Assembly: GCF_030160835.1 (NCBI RefSeq)
Contig: NZ_BSPC01000018.1
Span: 1 to 56,449 of the forward strand
Length of the DNA: 56,449 nucleotides
Reading direction: 5' to 3'
Source: Labrys miyagiensis
GTDB lineage: Bacteria > Pseudomonadota > Alphaproteobacteria > Rhizobiales > Labraceae
This document shows positions 1 to 8,970 of the stretch, in pieces (the first letter of the stretch is position 1; every line of letters begins with the position of its first letter). The notes below the pieces were generated by a model that saw only the letters and a list, made by a program, of their open reading frames with translations, was not told where the DNA came from and ran no database searches. Position numbers and translations under genes: made by a program.

Positions 1-72
1 CTGCCAGGCCAGAGCAGCAAAAACACCATACCAACGAACTTCGTGACACAGTAGAATTCAGAGCCTGACCGG

Positions 73-97
73 AAAGTCGACGGAACCTCGACTTTTT
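73..97 (+). terminator. Rho-independent terminator of an upstream gene
   Basis: An 8-bp perfect stem (AAAGTCGA at 73-80, TCGACTTT at 88-95) with a 7-nt loop runs into a T stretch on the plus strand. It would end a plus-strand transcript entering from outside the window. No coding region is visible in the first 72 bases. Confidence 0.55.
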
Positions 98-187
98 GTC
101 ATTACCGGGCTTGTCCCGGTAATCCAGGCTGACGCAAAGGCCTGAAAAGTGGCGTCTGGATGCCCGGGACGAGCCCGGGCATGACAA
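96..187. repeat. Palindromic intergenic repeat, GTCAT...ATGAC type, copy 1
   Basis: The outer ends TTGTCAT and ATGACAA are inverted. Inside, each arm is itself palindromic (ACCGGG...CCCGGT and CCCGGG...CCCGGG). Elements of this shape are dispersed between genes in many alphaproteobacteria. A second element with the same ends lies at 26340-26468. With the terminator it fills the gene-free stretch 1-305, in which I see nothing else. Confidence 0.6.
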
Positions 188-305
188 AAATTGAGCCATT
201 CTCGGCCCTGCTGCGCTTTTTGCGTCAGGCTCTTCAGACCCGCCAAAGAAGCGTCGTATTTTGTAAGCAGGGCACGTGGGCAGGCGGGTCAGAAGACCCG
301 CCCCG

Positions 306-1016
306 CTACTTCAGCGCCTCCAGCAACGCAGGCAGCTCCACCAGCCCCTCGATCTCCCTAAAGCGCGGCTCGTGCAAGGGCGCCTCGGCGTGCTCATAGA
401 CCCAGGTCAGGTGGTGGGGGACGTAGACACCCCAACTGCCGACCTGGAGGGCCGGTATCACATCCGATTTCAGCGAATTGCCGATCATCATGCTGCTGGC
501 TGGCCCGTCGCCATGGCGTGAGAAGGCGCGGGCATAGGTGTCCGCGCTTTTCTCGCTGACGATCTCGACAGCCTCGAACATGCCCTTGAGGCCGGATTGT
601 TCGACCTTGCTCTCCTGATGGAACAGATCGCCCTTGGTGATCAGCACCAGCCGGTAAGATCCGGCCAGTTTTTCCACCGTCTCGCCAGCGCCCGGAAGAA
701 GTTCGACCGGATGGCTGAGGATCTCCTTGCCGATCGCCAGGATCCGGCCAATCGTGTGTGCTGGCACCTTGCCGCCACTGATTTCGATCGCCGTTTCGAT
801 CATCGAAAAAGTGAAGGTCTTCATGCCGAAACCATGGCTGCGCACATTGCGCATGCCGGTTTCGAGGAGATGCGCCAGCAGCGCTTCGCGGTCGGCAAAG
901 TCGGCCAGCAGGCCGACGAACTCCTCATGGGCGATGCCGAAATATTGCTCGCTTTGCCAGAGCGTATCGTCGGCGTCGAAACCGATCGTGGTGAGGTGGG
1001 GCAGGACAGTTGCCAT
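306..1016 (-). CDS. HAD-superfamily hydrolase
   Basis: This 236-residue protein has the HAD catalytic motif FDADDT near the N-terminus (D14 nucleophile, D16 acid/base), a later ITKGD segment fitting motif II/III, and an MIGNSLKSD segment fitting the Mg-binding motif IV. It is probably a cytoplasmic phosphatase; the substrate cannot be read from the sequence. I start it at the ATG at 1016, where the protein begins just before the nucleophile strand. An in-frame start at 1094 would add 26 residues of unlikely sequence. It is transcribed divergently from betC with about 140 bp between them. Confidence 0.85.
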   Translation of the reverse strand: MATVLPHLTTIGFDADDTLWQSEQYFGIAHEEFVGLLADFADREALLAHLLETGMRNVRSHGFGMKTFTFSMIETAIEISGGKVPAHTIGRILAIGKEILSHPVELLPGAGETVEKLAGSYRLVLITKGDLFHQESKVEQSGLKGMFEAVEIVSEKSADTYARAFSRHGDGPASSMMIGNSLKSDVIPALQVGSWGVYVPHHLTWVYEHAEAPLHEPRFREIEGLVELPALLEALK

Positions 1017-1156
1017 GGCGTCAAACCTGAATCCGAATTCCTTCCAATAGTCCCAAAAGCGTCGCGGAAGCCAGCCCGCGTCGGATGCGGGCAAGGCCTG
1101 TTTGGCGGTGTCTTACAACAATCGACGATCCTGCCGCCCAGAGTCTCAGGCCGTTC

Positions 1157-2677
1157 ATGTCACAGACCAAGCCCAACATCCTCGTCATCATGGTCGATCA
1201 GCTTTCACCCGCCTTCCTGCCGATGCATGGCTTCGATCTCGTCAAGGCACCGAACATCTCGAAGCTGGCGGAGCGGGGGGTTGTTTTCGACAGTGCCTAT
1301 TGCAATTCGCCGCTGTGCTCGCCTTCGCGCGCCGTGTTCATGAGCGGGCAATTGCCCTCGCGCTCGCAGGTCTACGACAATGCGTCCGAGTTCCGCGCCG
1401 ATATTCCAACCTGGGCCCATTACATGCGCCGCTCGGGCTACAAGACGATACTGTCCGGCAAGATGCATTTCTGCGGCCCCGACCAGCTCCATGGCTTCGA
1501 GGAGCGCCTGACCACCGATATCTACCCGTCAGATTACGGCTGGACACCGGACTGGGACCATCCGGAAAGGCGGCCGAGCTGGTACCACAACATGTCCTCG
1601 GTGACGGATGCCGGCCAGACGGTGCGCACCAACCAGCTCGACTTCGACGACGAGGTGGTCTTCACCTCCGAACGGGCGATCTATGACCACGTGCGCAGCC
1701 CCGACAAGCGCCCGCTTTGCCTGATCGCATCGATGACCCATCCGCACGATCCCTATGCGATCCCGAAGGAATATTGGGATCTCTACGCCGACGTCGAGAT
1801 CCCGCTGCCCGAGCACGACATGGCGCCCGGCGATCTCGACGCCCATTCCAAGCGTCTGCGCCATGTCTGCGACATGGACAACGCTGAGATCACCCAGGAG
1901 CAGGTCCGCAACGCTCGCCGTGCCTATTTCGGAGCGATCTCCTATATCGACGCCAATGTTGGCAAGCTGATGAAAGCGCTGGAAGCGGCGGGCCTTGCCG
2001 ACAATACCATTGTGATCTTCACCAGCGACCACGGCGAGATGCTGGGCGAGCGCGGGCTCTGGTACAAGATGAGCTGGTTCGAGAACTCCGCCCGAGTGCC
2101 GCTGATCATCTCGGCACCCCAGCTCTACCAGCCCCATCGAGTCGAGGAGAGTGTATCGCTGGTCGACATCCTGCCGACCCTCGTCGATATGGCCGATCCC
2201 GAGGCTGCCGGGGCGCTCACCGATATCGATGGCCACAGCCTGGTGCCGCATTGCACCGGGCAGGGCGGTCGTGACGAGGTGATCGGCGAATATCTGGCCG
2301 AGGGCGCCCTTGCCCCGGTGATGATGATTCGAAGGGGCCGCTTCAAATTCGTGCATTCCCCGGCCGATCCGGACCAGCTTTATGACCTCAGCGCCGATCC
2401 GGCAGAGCTCACCAATCTTGCCGCCAGCCAGGAGCATGCCAGTGTGCTCGAAGGCTTCCGCAAGGAAGCGTCCGAGCGCTGGAACCTTGCCGAGATCGAT
2501 GAGGCGGTTCGGCAGAGTCAGCGCCGCCGTAGAGTCGTCGACGCGGCCCTTACCTTGGGAAAGATCAATCCCTGGGATTTCCAGCCCTTCAGGGATGCTT
2601 CCAAACAATATATGCGCAACAGCATTGATCTTGATGATCTTGAGGCCATGGCGCGCTATCCTCGAGTGCGACCGTGA
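1157..2677 (+). CDS. betC: Choline-sulfatase
   Basis: This 506-residue sulfatase hydrolyses choline-O-sulfate to choline and sulfate, feeding glycine-betaine synthesis or carbon and sulfur supply. The sulfatase signature CSPSR places the formylglycine-forming cysteine at residue 54, and NILVIMVDQ at the N-terminus supplies the metal-binding aspartate. The stretches GPDQLHGFEERLTTDIYP and DYGWTPDW are typical of choline-sulfatases rather than arylsulfatases, and the length fits the family. No signal peptide is seen, so it is cytoplasmic. The ATG at 1157 puts the start directly before the first beta strand. The usual partners betI, betB and betA are not in the window, so here the gene stands alone next to a HAD hydrolase. 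Confidence 0.92.
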   Translation: MSQTKPNILVIMVDQLSPAFLPMHGFDLVKAPNISKLAERGVVFDSAYCNSPLCSPSRAVFMSGQLPSRSQVYDNASEFRADIPTWAHYMRRSGYKTILSGKMHFCGPDQLHGFEERLTTDIYPSDYGWTPDWDHPERRPSWYHNMSSVTDAGQTVRTNQLDFDDEVVFTSERAIYDHVRSPDKRPLCLIASMTHPHDPYAIPKEYWDLYADVEIPLPEHDMAPGDLDAHSKRLRHVCDMDNAEITQEQVRNARRAYFGAISYIDANVGKLMKALEAAGLADNTIVIFTSDHGEMLGERGLWYKMSWFENSARVPLIISAPQLYQPHRVEESVSLVDILPTLVDMADPEAAGALTDIDGHSLVPHCTGQGGRDEVIGEYLAEGALAPVMMIRRGRFKFVHSPADPDQLYDLSADPAELTNLAASQEHASVLEGFRKEASERWNLAEIDEAVRQSQRRRRVVDAALTLGKINPWDFQPFRDASKQYMRNSIDLDDLEAMARYPRVRP

Positions 2678-3064
2678 CACCTATGGTTAATGCTTCATTG
2701 GGCTGTGTGGCAATCGAGCAACACGGATTTTAAGTCTTCCGTCTACACCGCTCTGTCGTCGGCTTGGCCCAGATCCTGCCACAAAGTAACCGCTGAATTC
2801 ACCTCGCCGACGGGGAGCCGACTTGTGCTCAGCCGCCGGCGGACAGCAGTGACAGTGGTTGAGTGGCGGTCGAATTTGAATATGGCTTTTCACAAACAGG
2901 CAGCGAACGGCGCCCTTGTTGCCTGCGGCAATGACCGCAGCACGAGGGGTATTGCGGTGCTGTCCGCCGATGTCGTGAAAAAGCCATCAACTTTGCCGCT
3001 TTTGCGTCGGTGCCGCCGTGAAGCGGCCCAAAAATCGGCAGAAGTTTCCTTTACTTCCTCCTCC
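2678..3064. other. Gene-free stretch upstream of exoR
   Basis: These 387 bases lie between betC and the exoR homologue. An open frame continues upstream from exoR to 2690, but its product before 3065 has no recognisable features. It probably holds the exoR promoter; I see no clear -35/-10 pair, terminator or repeat. Confidence 0.4.
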
Positions 3065-3964
3065 ATGACCGATGTTTCCCTCATAGCCGACCGGCATTTT
3101 TCGCCAGACCTTGCGCGCAGGGTTCCGGCTGGTTTGCGCCGTGGCGGGAAGTCGGCCTGGATTCTCTCGATTTTGCAGGCGAGCGGCCTGGGTGTCCTGC
3201 TCACGCTTGGCTGTTGCCTGGGGGCGCATGCCTTCGATGGCACCAAGACGCCCGCCGACGATCCAACCCCGATGGAGGCCTTCCGATCGGGCACCCAGGC
3301 CTATAAGGCAGGCGATCTCTCCGGCGCTTCGCAAATGCTGGAATTTGCCGCCAGCAAAGGCCATGCGCTGGCGCAATGGAAACTGGCGCGCATGTATTCG
3401 GAGGGCGATGGCGTCCCTCACGACGATTACAAGGCCTTCCAGTATTATCAGGCCATCGTGGATGCCCATGGCGAGGACAGCCCGGATACGCCGCAGGCCC
3501 GCTTCGTCTCCAGCGCCATCGTGGCTCTCGGCTCATACTACCTGAGCGGCATCCCGAATTCGCGCATCCAGCCCAATCCCAGGCACGCCAACGAGATGTT
3601 CCAATACGCCGCCACCTATTTTGGTGACAGCGACGCACAGTATAATCTCGGCCGTATCTATCTCGACGGCAATGCCGCCCAGCAGCGCGATGCGATGATG
3701 GCGGCACGCTGGTTGCGCCTGGCGGCGGACAAGGGCCACCACCCGGCCCAGGCGGTTCTCGGCCATGTGCTGTTTTCGGGCGACGACATGCCCCGCCAGG
3801 CGGCCCGCGGCCTGATGTATCTGACCCTGGCGCGGGATGGAGCCTCCGGCGACCGCGATCAGTGGATCGTTGACCTCTATAACGACGCCTTCGCCAAGGC
3901 CACGCCGGATGAGCGTGACATGTGCCTGACCTATCTCGGGCAATTCCTCAAGGATCACTCCTGA
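3065..3964 (+). CDS. exoR: ExoR-like Sel1-repeat periplasmic regulator
   Basis: This 299-residue protein resembles rhizobial ExoR, the periplasmic Sel1/TPR-like protein that binds and restrains the ExoS sensor kinase of the ExoS-ChvI system controlling exopolysaccharide and motility. The mature part begins after a hydrophobic export signal (about residues 33-55, ending GAHAFDG). The segments AFRSGTQAYKAGD and QWKLARMYSEGDGVPHDD are ExoR-like. Sel1 repeats recur around AQYNLGRIYLDG and AQAVLGHVLFSG. The start is uncertain: 3065 gives an unusually long n-region and lacks a clear Shine-Dalgarno, so a later non-ATG start is possible. exoS and chvI are not in the window. Confidence 0.75.
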   Translation: MTDVSLIADRHFSPDLARRVPAGLRRGGKSAWILSILQASGLGVLLTLGCCLGAHAFDGTKTPADDPTPMEAFRSGTQAYKAGDLSGASQMLEFAASKGHALAQWKLARMYSEGDGVPHDDYKAFQYYQAIVDAHGEDSPDTPQARFVSSAIVALGSYYLSGIPNSRIQPNPRHANEMFQYAATYFGDSDAQYNLGRIYLDGNAAQQRDAMMAARWLRLAADKGHHPAQAVLGHVLFSGDDMPRQAARGLMYLTLARDGASGDRDQWIVDLYNDAFAKATPDERDMCLTYLGQFLKDHS

Positions 3965-4058
3965 GCGCTGGAAGCCGGGAGGGCAGAAAGCCGACAAGGC
4001 CAATTCAGAGTGTTTGCCTGTCAGATTGGATGCATCGTCATTCTGATCGCATGTTGCT

Positions 4059-6299
4059 TTAGAGTTGGGTCACGCCCTGCCAGCCGACTTTCGGATTCAT
4101 GATCAAGTTGTTGAAGTGGTTGCTGTAATAGGTATGCAAGCGGCTATAGGCGCCCTCATAGAGGGCGGCATTCCTCTGCAGCAGTTCCAGCGCTTCGGCA
4201 AAGGCACCCTTTCGGTAATAGGCCAGGACCTCTTTCTGAACAGCCTGAAGATCGGCGAAACCCTGGCTAACCGGACCGGTATGCAGGGCAAACAGGCCTG
4301 CGGCCCCCTGGCGGCCGCGCACCATCACGCGGTCGATTTCCAGGAAGGGCAGGTCCTTGGCGGCCTTGCAGGTGTCTTCGGTGACGACGATTTCCACACC
4401 GTAGATCTTGGTCAGCGGCTCGATGCGAGCAGCCAGGTTCACCGCGTCACCGAGCGCTGAATATTCGAGCCGCTGCTCGGAGCCGAGATTGCCGACACAA
4501 GCTTCCCCGGTATGCAGGCCGATGCCGATCTGGATGGGCGGGTCTTCGAAATTGCGCGCCATCTCGGCGATGTCGAGCGCTGCCTTGCAGGCAAGCAGGG
4601 CGTGGTTGGGCATGTCGAGCGGAGCGTTCCAGAAGGCCATCATGCCGTCGCCGATGAACTTGTCGATGGTGCCGCTATGCTTGAGCACGGCCTCCGTGGC
4701 GGGCGTATGGATGCGACGGATCAGCGAGACGACGCCTTGGGGCGACTGGTTCTCGGCGATGCCCGTGAAGTTGCGAACGTCCGAGAACATGATGGTGAGC
4801 TCGCGGATCTCGCCGCCGAGAACGATGCGGTCGGGCGCTTCGACCAGGCGCTCGACCACCGCCGGCGTCACGAAGCGGCCGAACATGGAACGCACCTCGG
4901 CGCGGCGATGCTCAGCCTCCTGAAAGTGATAGATCGTCGCCGTCAGGAACACGCAGAGGATGCCGATGTCCGGTATCACGGCGTCGAAGAGGAAGCCTTC
5001 GCGCACGAACAGGATCCATGACCAGGAGGCGAGCAGGATCGGGATCGAGAGGCCTGCTGTCGCCGAAACGAGCGGCATATTGCGGGTGCGCCGCAGGATC
5101 CAGGCAAGCAGCCCGCCCAGCGCGAGCACGAGGAAGGCCTCGACCGCCTGCATCCAATCTGGCCGCACCAGATTGGCGCCGGCCAGGATCTGTTCAACAG
5201 CCTGGGCGTGCACCTCGACGCCGGGGATCGCCGGCTCGACCGCCGTGGTTCTCTGATCGCGCAGGCCAATGGCGACAGCACCGACAAAGACGATGCGGCC
5301 CCGGACCTCGTCCGGATTGAACGAGCCGTCGAGCACCGAGGAGGCCGGGATCCAGGATCCGGGATCGGATCTGCGGGCGATCAGCCGGATCTCACCGTTC
5401 CACTCGGTGTCGATGATGATCTGGTCCGGCGAACCGGTATCGCTGCCCTCGTTTTCGATCCGGATGGCGTTGACGCCGGACTTCTGGCCGAAGGCCGTCT
5501 CCCCGCTGGCATTGGAGGAGCGCACCTGGATGTTCCTGGCATGCAGCGCGACCCGAATTGCTTCGAGGGACAGCGACGGCGCCAGCTTGCCGCCTGCCGA
5601 TATCAGCATGGGCACCTTGCGAATGACGCTGTCGGCTTCAGGGATCCAGTTGATGGCGCCAATGCCCTGTGCAGCATCGAACAGCTCAGGAATTGGCATC
5701 ACCGCGCTATCGAAGCGCGGCACGAAGTCGACGGGGTCATCGCCCAGGACGGTAAAGCAGGCCGGCACGAGGTCATTCTTCTCGTCGCACCGGGTGGCAG
5801 GTTTCGGCTCGGCTGTGACAGGAGTACCTGCATCACCCCCGATGAAGCCGAGGACGGCGGGGGACTGTCTCAACGTCTTCGCAAAAACGGCATCATAGGA
5901 AGCGTCGGTTGACGATATCGCCTTTTCGAGAGCATTGCGCTCCTCGCTTGTCGGCAACCGTTTGACAAGCCTGTTGGGGGAGTTCTGATCGGGCTCGCCA
6001 AAGGCGATATCGAAGGCGATCGCCGCCGCCCCGGCATCGGTGAGCTTCTGGGTCAGCTTGGCAATTGTATCGCGCGGCCATGGCCACTGGCCGACCTCGG
6101 CCAGCGACTTCTCGTCAACAGCGACGATGCGCACGGGCGAATCAGGATCGCGGCGCTGTGCGTGCCAGCGCTGATAGCTGTCGAAGACGATTTCGCTGAG
6201 GCGGGGCAGCGGGTAGGGGGAGAAAAGTGTCAGCAGGCTGGCGATCAGGAGTGGCACGGCCACGATCAGAGGGTAGCCCAGAAAGCGCTTCAGTCGCAT
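4059..6299 (-). CDS. CHASE2-domain class III adenylate cyclase
   Basis: This 746-residue membrane protein has an N-terminal transmembrane helix (about residues 8-28), an extracytoplasmic CHASE2 sensor domain (about 35-370), three further helices, and a cytoplasmic class III cyclase domain (about 470-650). The metal-binding aspartates are in IMFSDVRNFTG and KFIGDGMMAFW, and LGDAVNLAARIE follows, as in adenylate cyclases. It should make cAMP in response to an external signal. I use the ATG at 6299; an in-frame ATG at 6356 would add 19 polar residues before the helix. It is divergent from the FecR-domain gene at 6528, and such cyclases often neighbour FecR-like secreted proteins. Confidence 0.88.
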   Translation of the reverse strand: MRLKRFLGYPLIVAVPLLIASLLTLFSPYPLPRLSEIVFDSYQRWHAQRRDPDSPVRIVAVDEKSLAEVGQWPWPRDTIAKLTQKLTDAGAAAIAFDIAFGEPDQNSPNRLVKRLPTSEERNALEKAISSTDASYDAVFAKTLRQSPAVLGFIGGDAGTPVTAEPKPATRCDEKNDLVPACFTVLGDDPVDFVPRFDSAVMPIPELFDAAQGIGAINWIPEADSVIRKVPMLISAGGKLAPSLSLEAIRVALHARNIQVRSSNASGETAFGQKSGVNAIRIENEGSDTGSPDQIIIDTEWNGEIRLIARRSDPGSWIPASSVLDGSFNPDEVRGRIVFVGAVAIGLRDQRTTAVEPAIPGVEVHAQAVEQILAGANLVRPDWMQAVEAFLVLALGGLLAWILRRTRNMPLVSATAGLSIPILLASWSWILFVREGFLFDAVIPDIGILCVFLTATIYHFQEAEHRRAEVRSMFGRFVTPAVVERLVEAPDRIVLGGEIRELTIMFSDVRNFTGIAENQSPQGVVSLIRRIHTPATEAVLKHSGTIDKFIGDGMMAFWNAPLDMPNHALLACKAALDIAEMARNFEDPPIQIGIGLHTGEACVGNLGSEQRLEYSALGDAVNLAARIEPLTKIYGVEIVVTEDTCKAAKDLPFLEIDRVMVRGRQGAAGLFALHTGPVSQGFADLQAVQKEVLAYYRKGAFAEALELLQRNAALYEGAYSRLHTYYSNHFNNLIMNPKVGWQGVTQL

Positions 6300-6527
6300 A
6301 TCGATGTCACGCTCATCTCCCGGCTTCCAATTATCTTCTGGATGAAATCGCAACATTCTACCAGAGATTTGTCGGCCTATTCCAAGGTTCTGGACAGGTT
6401 GGCTGGCAATGTGGAGTGCGGAAATGGCCCCTTGATCGGATGTCCGAATGCGTCATGATGCATCAACACCCCTATCTCTCCTTTTCTTCTCCTCCAGAGG
6501 CTGTTTCGCTCCAACAGGTTTGCCGGC

Positions 6528-7292
6528 ATGCCGCTTTCGCGCCTTTCATATCTGCCTGCCCTGGGGGTTATCGCAGCGTCATTGCTGGCCTCGCCAGGAG
6601 CCCTTGCTGCCGAAGCGATAGGCGATGCGGTTGGCGTGACGCCGGCTGCGGTCGGGACGGTTTCCGGGGATCTCGGTATCAACGTTCCCGTCTATCGCGA
6701 CGAGACCGTGCAAACCGGCCCCACGGGCGTTCTTGAGATCAAGTTCCTCGACCAGACCCGGCTGGCGCTCGGCTCGAACTCCTCAGTCAAGCTCGACCGT
6801 TTCGTCTATTCGGGAGGGCAGGCCAGCGACGTGGTGGTGGGCCTGTCGAAGGGCGTCTTCCGCTTCGCCACCGGCGTCTCACGCAAGAAGGCCTATTGGA
6901 TCGAGACGCCGCTGGCTGGCATCGGCGTGCGCGGCACCAATTTCACGGCCGAAATCAGCGCTGCCTATGAGCGCTACACGATCTGGGAAGGCGCCATTGA
7001 AATCTGCCCGCGCCAGGCGGGCCGGACGACCGACCAGGAACGCAAGCGCCAGAACTGCCCCGTGCTCAGGCGCCCAGGCGATACGCTGACCGTATTGCCT
7101 GGCGGCACGACGCGACGGGGTGGCTCGCCGGTGATCGTCACGCTCAGTTGCGCCCAAACGGCCGGAGCCGCGCTGTGCGGCCCATATGGCGGCCGCCCCC
7201 CTGGGCGTAACGGGCAGAACCGACCGGGCTTCAACTTCCCGACCTTCAATCCGCCAACGCGGCGTGGTGGCTTCGGCGCACCGGCGCAATAG
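6528..7292 (+). CDS. Secreted FecR-domain protein
   Basis: This 254-residue protein has a signal peptide (MPLSRLSYLPALGVIAASLL, cleavage near ALAAEA) and a FecR domain at about residues 45-150, recognisable by ETVQTGPTGVLEIKFLD and LALGSNSSVKLDRF. A proline- and glycine-rich tail follows. Unlike classic FecR anti-sigma factors it has no N-terminal cytoplasmic domain or transmembrane anchor, and no FecI-type sigma gene is nearby. It is therefore probably an envelope protein acting with the divergent CHASE2 cyclase rather than an iron-citrate regulator. Confidence 0.82.
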   Translation: MPLSRLSYLPALGVIAASLLASPGALAAEAIGDAVGVTPAAVGTVSGDLGINVPVYRDETVQTGPTGVLEIKFLDQTRLALGSNSSVKLDRFVYSGGQASDVVVGLSKGVFRFATGVSRKKAYWIETPLAGIGVRGTNFTAEISAAYERYTIWEGAIEICPRQAGRTTDQERKRQNCPVLRRPGDTLTVLPGGTTRRGGSPVIVTLSCAQTAGAALCGPYGGRPPGRNGQNRPGFNFPTFNPPTRRGGFGAPAQ

Positions 7293-7372
7293 TCTCCTGG
7301 TTTGCCTGACTTCAGAGGTCGGAACCGGGCATCCTGACGCAACTTTGCCGGTGCCGCGCCACCCTGGATCTA

Positions 7373-7390
7373 CACCAGACAAGTCTGGTG
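7373..7390. repeat. Short inverted repeat downstream of the FecR gene
   Basis: CACCAGAC and GTCTGGTG are separated by two bases, and a G/A-rich tract ending GGGGATGACAA follows. The loop is too short for a normal terminator hairpin. It may be a remnant of the GTCAT-type palindromic repeat. Confidence 0.3.
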
Positions 7391-7456
7391 GGGGAAAAGG
7401 CCGGGGATGACAAGAAGCCGAGGTTTCCGCGATTATTCGGTCAGGCTGTCGAGAGC

Positions 7457-8239
7457 TCAGAGCGCGAGATCGCAGCGGATCGGCACGTGATCCGAAGCCT
7501 TCTCCTGGCCGCGCATCGCCTTGTCGATGGCGCAGCCCTGGAGGCGAGCGGCTGCCTGGGGGGAGAGCAGGAGATGGTCGATGCGGATGCCGTTGTCCTT
7601 CTGCCAGCCGCCGCCCTGATAATCCCAGAAGGTGAAGTGGCCCGGCCCGTGCTCGCAGGCACGAAAGGCGTCCGTCAGCCCAAGCGCCAGCAATTCGCGG
7701 AACTTGGCGCGGCTTTGCAACAGGTACAGTGCGTCATTCACCCACTCAGCCGGATTCTTGGCATCCTCGGGCATGGGGATGATGTTGTAATCGCCGGCCA
7801 TGACGAAGGGCTCTTCCAGGGTCAGCAGCCCGGCGATATGCACTCTCAGCCGTTCCATCCAGCCAAGCTTATAGGGGTATTTTTCCGTGCCGACCGGATT
7901 ACCGTTCGGCAAATAGATGGAGGCCACGCGTAGCGCGCCGGATTCGGTCGAGATCACCGCCTCCAGATAGCGCGACTGCTCGTCGGCATCATCGCCGGGC
8001 AGGCGCGCCTTCACCTCGTCGAAGGGATGCTTGGAGAGGATAGCGACGCCATTGAAAGTCTTCTGGCCGTGGATGGCGACGTTGTAGCCCATCGCCTCGA
8101 TCTCCAGCGAGGGGAAGGCTTCATCCAGACATTTGATTTCCTGCAGGCAGACCACGTGGGGCTGCGCATCCTTCAGCCAGCCGAGCAGGTGGGGAAGCCT
8201 CTGACGGATCGAATTGACGTTCCAGCTTGCGACGCGCAC
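7457..8239 (-). CDS. xthA: Exodeoxyribonuclease III
   Basis: This 260-residue enzyme of the exonuclease III/AP endonuclease family acts in base excision repair. Family landmarks are VASWNVNSIRQRL at the N-terminus, CLQEIKC with the metal-binding glutamate, GDYNIIP, and the C-terminal RIDHLLLS and KASDHVPI segments carrying the catalytic Asp-His pair. The start is GTG at 8239, since no upstream ATG exists and the first beta strand starts at residue 3. It is monocistronic, with a repeat element directly upstream. Confidence 0.93.
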   Translation of the reverse strand: MRVASWNVNSIRQRLPHLLGWLKDAQPHVVCLQEIKCLDEAFPSLEIEAMGYNVAIHGQKTFNGVAILSKHPFDEVKARLPGDDADEQSRYLEAVISTESGALRVASIYLPNGNPVGTEKYPYKLGWMERLRVHIAGLLTLEEPFVMAGDYNIIPMPEDAKNPAEWVNDALYLLQSRAKFRELLALGLTDAFRACEHGPGHFTFWDYQGGGWQKDNGIRIDHLLLSPQAAARLQGCAIDKAMRGQEKASDHVPIRCDLAL

Positions 8240-8246
8240 GAGAGTG

Positions 8247-8344
8247 TTTCACCTTCGGATTGAATCACCAAGAATCGCAAAATTCTTTTGATGACAAGGA
8301 GTTAACTTGAGGGTCGCTTCTGCCGGAACGCATTTTGCTCCAGG
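8247..8344 (+). repeat. Interspersed intergenic repeat, family 2, copy A
   Basis: This stretch shares the cores GAATCACCAAGAATCGCAAA and GCATTTTGCTC, in the same order and spacing, with the copy at 30449-30553. A related, more diverged copy in the opposite direction lies at 8690-8795. It sits between xthA and the Fe-S protein gene and contains no open frame. Confidence 0.65.
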
Positions 8345-8674
8345 CTACACCGAGAAGCTGGTACCGCAGCCGCAGGCGGCCAGCGCCTGCGGATTGTTGA
8401 TCTTGAAGGCGGAGCCGATCAGGTCCTCGACATAATCGAGCTCTGCGCCCTCCATATAGTGCTGCGACATCTCATCGATCAGCACGGTGGCGCCTTCCCG
8501 AGCGATGGCAAGGTCGTCCTCATGGCGCTCGGTGTCGAAAGCGAATTTATACTGGAAGCCGGAGCAGCCGCCGCCCTCGACGCTGATGCGCAGCATCGAG
8601 CCCACGGGCTCGCCCTGGAGGATCTTGGCAATCCGGCGAGCGGCGCGCTCGCTGACGGAAACGGTAGGGGTCAT
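8345..8674 (-). CDS. erpA: Iron-sulfur cluster insertion protein (ErpA/IscA family)
   Basis: This 109-residue A-type carrier delivers Fe-S clusters to apoproteins. It has the three conserved cysteines, one in GGGCSGF and two in CGCG near the C-terminus, and the HesB/IscA fold length. The ATG at 8674 follows a CAGGA ribosome site 5-9 bases upstream. Family members ErpA, IscA and SufA are hard to separate by eye; ErpA is the usual name for stand-alone copies in this order. Confidence 0.88.
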   Translation of the reverse strand: MTPTVSVSERAARRIAKILQGEPVGSMLRISVEGGGCSGFQYKFAFDTERHEDDLAIAREGATVLIDEMSQHYMEGAELDYVEDLIGSAFKINNPQALAACGCGTSFSV

Positions 8675-8689
8675 GGCGTCCTGCAACCT

Positions 8690-8795
8690 CTGGAGCAAAG
8701 CGCGTTTAAGCGTAAACGCTTCTTTGCTCTAATTCTTTGTTTCGACGCGTCTTTGCGATTCTTGCCGATTCCGACAAATCGCAAAACGCTTTAGG
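8690..8795 (-). repeat. Interspersed intergenic repeat, family 2, copy C
   Basis: GAGCAAAG (8693-8700) pairs with CTTTGCTC (8722-8729) around a nested GCGTTT/AAACGC stem. Downstream, TTTGCGATT (8752-8760) pairs with AATCGCAAA (8777-8785). TTTGCGATTCTTGCCGATTC is close to the reverse complement of the core of copies A and B. It fills much of the 296-bp gap between phnV and erpA. The promoter of erpA must lie in or beside it. Confidence 0.55.
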
Positions 8796-8970
8796 CATCG
8801 GGGCAAAAGCCGCAGATCGTTTTCGACCGCCACGATGCAACGACGAGAATCTACAGCATCGGAACCGATTCAGAAATCAGGTCCGATGCGGTAGTTGCTA
8901 CTGCCCTTGAAATTAGGCATGAAACGCTTGGTATTCAATGCTCAAGCGCATCCGGCCGCGCATGGCAGCC

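Noticed and set aside
1529-2680. Long open frame antisense to betC
   Set aside because: It is the mirror of a GC-rich coding frame; the product has no domain and the plus-strand protein is unmistakable.
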